A stretch of DNA of 64,000 nt. It comes from Methylobacterium sp. Leaf112. GTDB taxonomy: Bacteria > Pseudomonadota > Alphaproteobacteria > Rhizobiales > Beijerinckiaceae. This document shows, one piece after another, positions 62,508 through 64,000 of this stretch (position 1 is its first letter; every line of letters begins with the position of its first letter). The stretch covers positions 1 through 64,000 of the forward strand of contig NZ_LMNG01000033.1 of assembly GCF_001423295.1 (NCBI RefSeq), in the 5' to 3' direction. Below the pieces are notes generated by a model. It did no database searches. It was not told the origin of the DNA and was given only the letters and a program-made list of their open reading frames with translations. Both the position numbers and the translations under genes were made by a program.

Positions 62508-63896
62508 ATGCCGATCAACGTCCTGATGCCCGCCCTGTCGCCGACGATGGAGAAGGGCAACCTCGCGAAATGGCTGAAGAAGGAGGGCGACGCAGTGAAA
62601 TCCGGCGATGTCCTCGCCGAGATCGAGACCGACAAGGCGACCATGGAGGTCGAGGCCATCGACGAGGGGATTCTTGCCAGGATTCTGGTGCCCGAGGGCA
62701 CGGCCGACGTGCCGGTCAACGACCTCATCGCCATCATCGCGAGTGAGGGAGAGGACCCGTCGAGCGTCCAGGCCGGCGGGGCACCGAAGGCCGAGGCGCC
62801 GAAAGCCGAGGCATCGAAGGACCCCGTCGGCGAGAACGCGACGCCCGGCGGCGGCCAGATGTCCTATGCGCGGGTGAACGAGGCACCGGACGGCGCTCAG
62901 CCCGCCGCCACCCAGGGGGAGGGGGCCCGCGTCTTCGCTTCGCCGCTCGCCCGCCGCATCGCCAAGCAGGAGGGCATCGACCTCGCCGCCGTGACGGGCT
63001 CCGGCCCGCGCGGCCGCGTGATCGAGCGCGATGTCCGCGCCGCCAAGGCCGCCGGCCCCGCGCAAACCAAGGCTCCGGCCCTCACCGAAGCGCCGGCTCC
63101 CGCTGAGCCGCCGAAGGCGGCGCCCGCGCCCGCCAAGGCCGCGAGCCCGGCCGGCCTGTCCGTCGATCAGGTGCGCGGCTTCTACGCCAAGGGCACCTAC
63201 GAAGAAGTGCCGCTGGACGGCATGCGCAAGACCATCGCCAAGCGCCTCACCGAGGCGACGCAGGTGGCTCCGCACTTCTACCTCACGGTGGATTGCGAGC
63301 TCGACGCCCTGATGGCCCTGCGCGAGCAGCTCAACAGGAGCGCCGGCCAGGGCAAGGACGGCAAGCCGCTGTTCAAGCTCTCTGTCAACGACTTCGTCAT
63401 CAAGGCCATGGGCCTCGCGCTCATGCGCGTGCCGGCCGCCAACGCCGTCTGGGCCGAGGACCGCATCCTGCGGTTCGACAACGCCGAGGTCGGCGTGGCG
63501 GTCGCCATCGACGGCGGTTTGTTCACGCCGGTGATTCGTAAGGCCGACCAGAAGACGCTCTCCACCATCTCCAACGAGATGAAGGATTTCGCGGGCCGCG
63601 CGCGGGCCAAGAAGCTCAAGCCCGAGGAGTACCAGGGCGGCGTCACCTCGGTGTCCAATCTCGGCATGTTCGGCATCAAGCACTTCACGGCGGTGATCAA
63701 CCCGCCGCAATCCTCGATCCTCGCCGTGGGTGCGGGCGAGAAGCGCATCGTGGTGAAGGACGGCCAGCCGGCCGTGGCGCAGGTGATGACCGCGACACTG
63801 TCCTGCGACCACCGGGTGCTCGACGGTGCCTTGGGGGCGGAGCTGATCTCGGCGTTCAAGAGCCTGATCGAGAGCCCGATGGGCATGCTGGTCTGA
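62508..63896 (+). CDS. pdhC: Pyruvate dehydrogenase E2 (dihydrolipoamide acetyltransferase)
   Basis: The 462-residue core enzyme of the complex. One lipoyl domain (1-80, Lys43 in EIETDKATMEVEA), an Ala/Pro/Lys linker, the E1/E3-binding domain (about 143-180, FASPLARRIAKQEGIDLAAV), a second Ala/Pro linker and the catalytic domain (about 230-462) with the active-site DHRVLDG motif (SCDHRVLDGALGAE) near the end. It moves the acetyl group to CoA. It starts 4 bp after the Uma2 stop. Confidence 0.97.
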   Translation: MPINVLMPALSPTMEKGNLAKWLKKEGDAVKSGDVLAEIETDKATMEVEAIDEGILARILVPEGTADVPVNDLIAIIASEGEDPSSVQAGGAPKAEAPKAEASKDPVGENATPGGGQMSYARVNEAPDGAQPAATQGEGARVFASPLARRIAKQEGIDLAAVTGSGPRGRVIERDVRAAKAAGPAQTKAPALTEAPAPAEPPKAAPAPAKAASPAGLSVDQVRGFYAKGTYEEVPLDGMRKTIAKRLTEATQVAPHFYLTVDCELDALMALREQLNRSAGQGKDGKPLFKLSVNDFVIKAMGLALMRVPAANAVWAEDRILRFDNAEVGVAVAIDGGLFTPVIRKADQKTLSTISNEMKDFAGRARAKKLKPEEYQGGVTSVSNLGMFGIKHFTAVINPPQSSILAVGAGEKRIVVKDGQPAVAQVMTATLSCDHRVLDGALGAELISAFKSLIESPMGMLV

Positions 63897-63964
63897 GCTA
63901 AGTCCGCCTCACCTGAACCAACCCCGGCCCATTCCCGCAGAGGGGAGGGGCGTAGGAGCGCACA

Positions 63965-64000
63965 ATGGCCGACACCTACGACATCCTCGTCATCGGCGCC
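63965..64000 (+). CDS. lpd: Dihydrolipoamide dehydrogenase E3, first codons only
   Basis: Twelve codons (MADTYDILVIGA) run off the right edge. The sequence is the start of an FAD-binding Rossmann fold as in E3, which reoxidises the lipoyl groups. A good AGGAG ribosome site and its place after pdhC support this. Confidence 0.85.
   Translation, partial: MADTYDILVIGA

Overview
The window is high-GC chromosomal DNA from an alphaproteobacterium, most likely Methylobacterium/Methylorubrum or a close Hyphomicrobiales relative. The pointers are a Porin_2-type porin whose mature end begins ADLP, an MntR-type DtxR regulator, an E1-beta subunit of pyruvate dehydrogenase with its own lipoyl domain, a DUF5076 gene inside the pdh operon, and rhizobial-type palindromic intergenic repeats. 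No rRNA, tRNA, CRISPR array, transposase or phage gene was recognised. The assignment rests on gene content only.

Layout. 1-4.9 kb: a truncated outer-membrane barrel gene with two tandem duplications, pgeF, a coiled-coil protein, a 23-codon ORF behind a perfect Shine-Dalgarno, a Rieske oxygenase and a metallo-beta-lactamase-fold hydrolase. 4.9-9.8 kb: hslV and hslU on one strand, separated by a chemotaxis receptor and a membrane protein. 9.8-19.4 kb: signalling (HD-GYP regulator, two hybrid histidine kinases) and Tad-like pseudopilin genes. 19.7-23.6 kb: RecD-like helicase, hemF, a YiaA/B protein, pspA with a palindromic operator candidate, trmL. 23.9-35.2 kb: ABC exporter, diguanylate cyclase, SulP transporter, Entner-Doudoroff genes edd and eda, a large porin and an amino-acid binding protein. 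35.2-37.7 kb: ureD, a sulfurtransferase and two small unknowns. 37.7-52.4 kb: a surface or peptide-chemistry region, described below. 52.4-58.4 kb: ABC-F ATPase, thioesterase, three very small genes, rhlE-type helicase, LysR regulator. 58.4-64 kb: ftsB and the pyruvate dehydrogenase operon (pdhA, pdhB, DUF5076, Uma2, pdhC, start of lpd).

The most interesting block is 37.7-52.4 kb. Six minus-strand genes (50911 down to 41066) are nearly contiguous: DUF2126/transglutaminase, circularly permuted ATP-grasp fused to alpha-E, transglutaminase, acyl carrier protein, AMP-ligase and PLP decarboxylase. A zinc-ribbon zincin protease lies divergently at one end. A Wzx-like flippase and a FemAB/GNAT-like protein lie on the same strand at the other end, beyond mntR. 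The first three genes plus the protease match a predicted but biochemically uncharacterised peptide-ligation context. The carrier/ligase/decarboxylase trio resembles the one found in exosortase-A loci, yet no exosortase is visible. Together they could make and export a small amino-acid-derived or peptide conjugate.

A second theme is short tandem duplication at gene ends: 3 x 32 bp at the hslU tail, 3 x 21 bp at the receptor tail, 2 x 12 bp before edd, and 29 bp and 96 bp units in the first gene.
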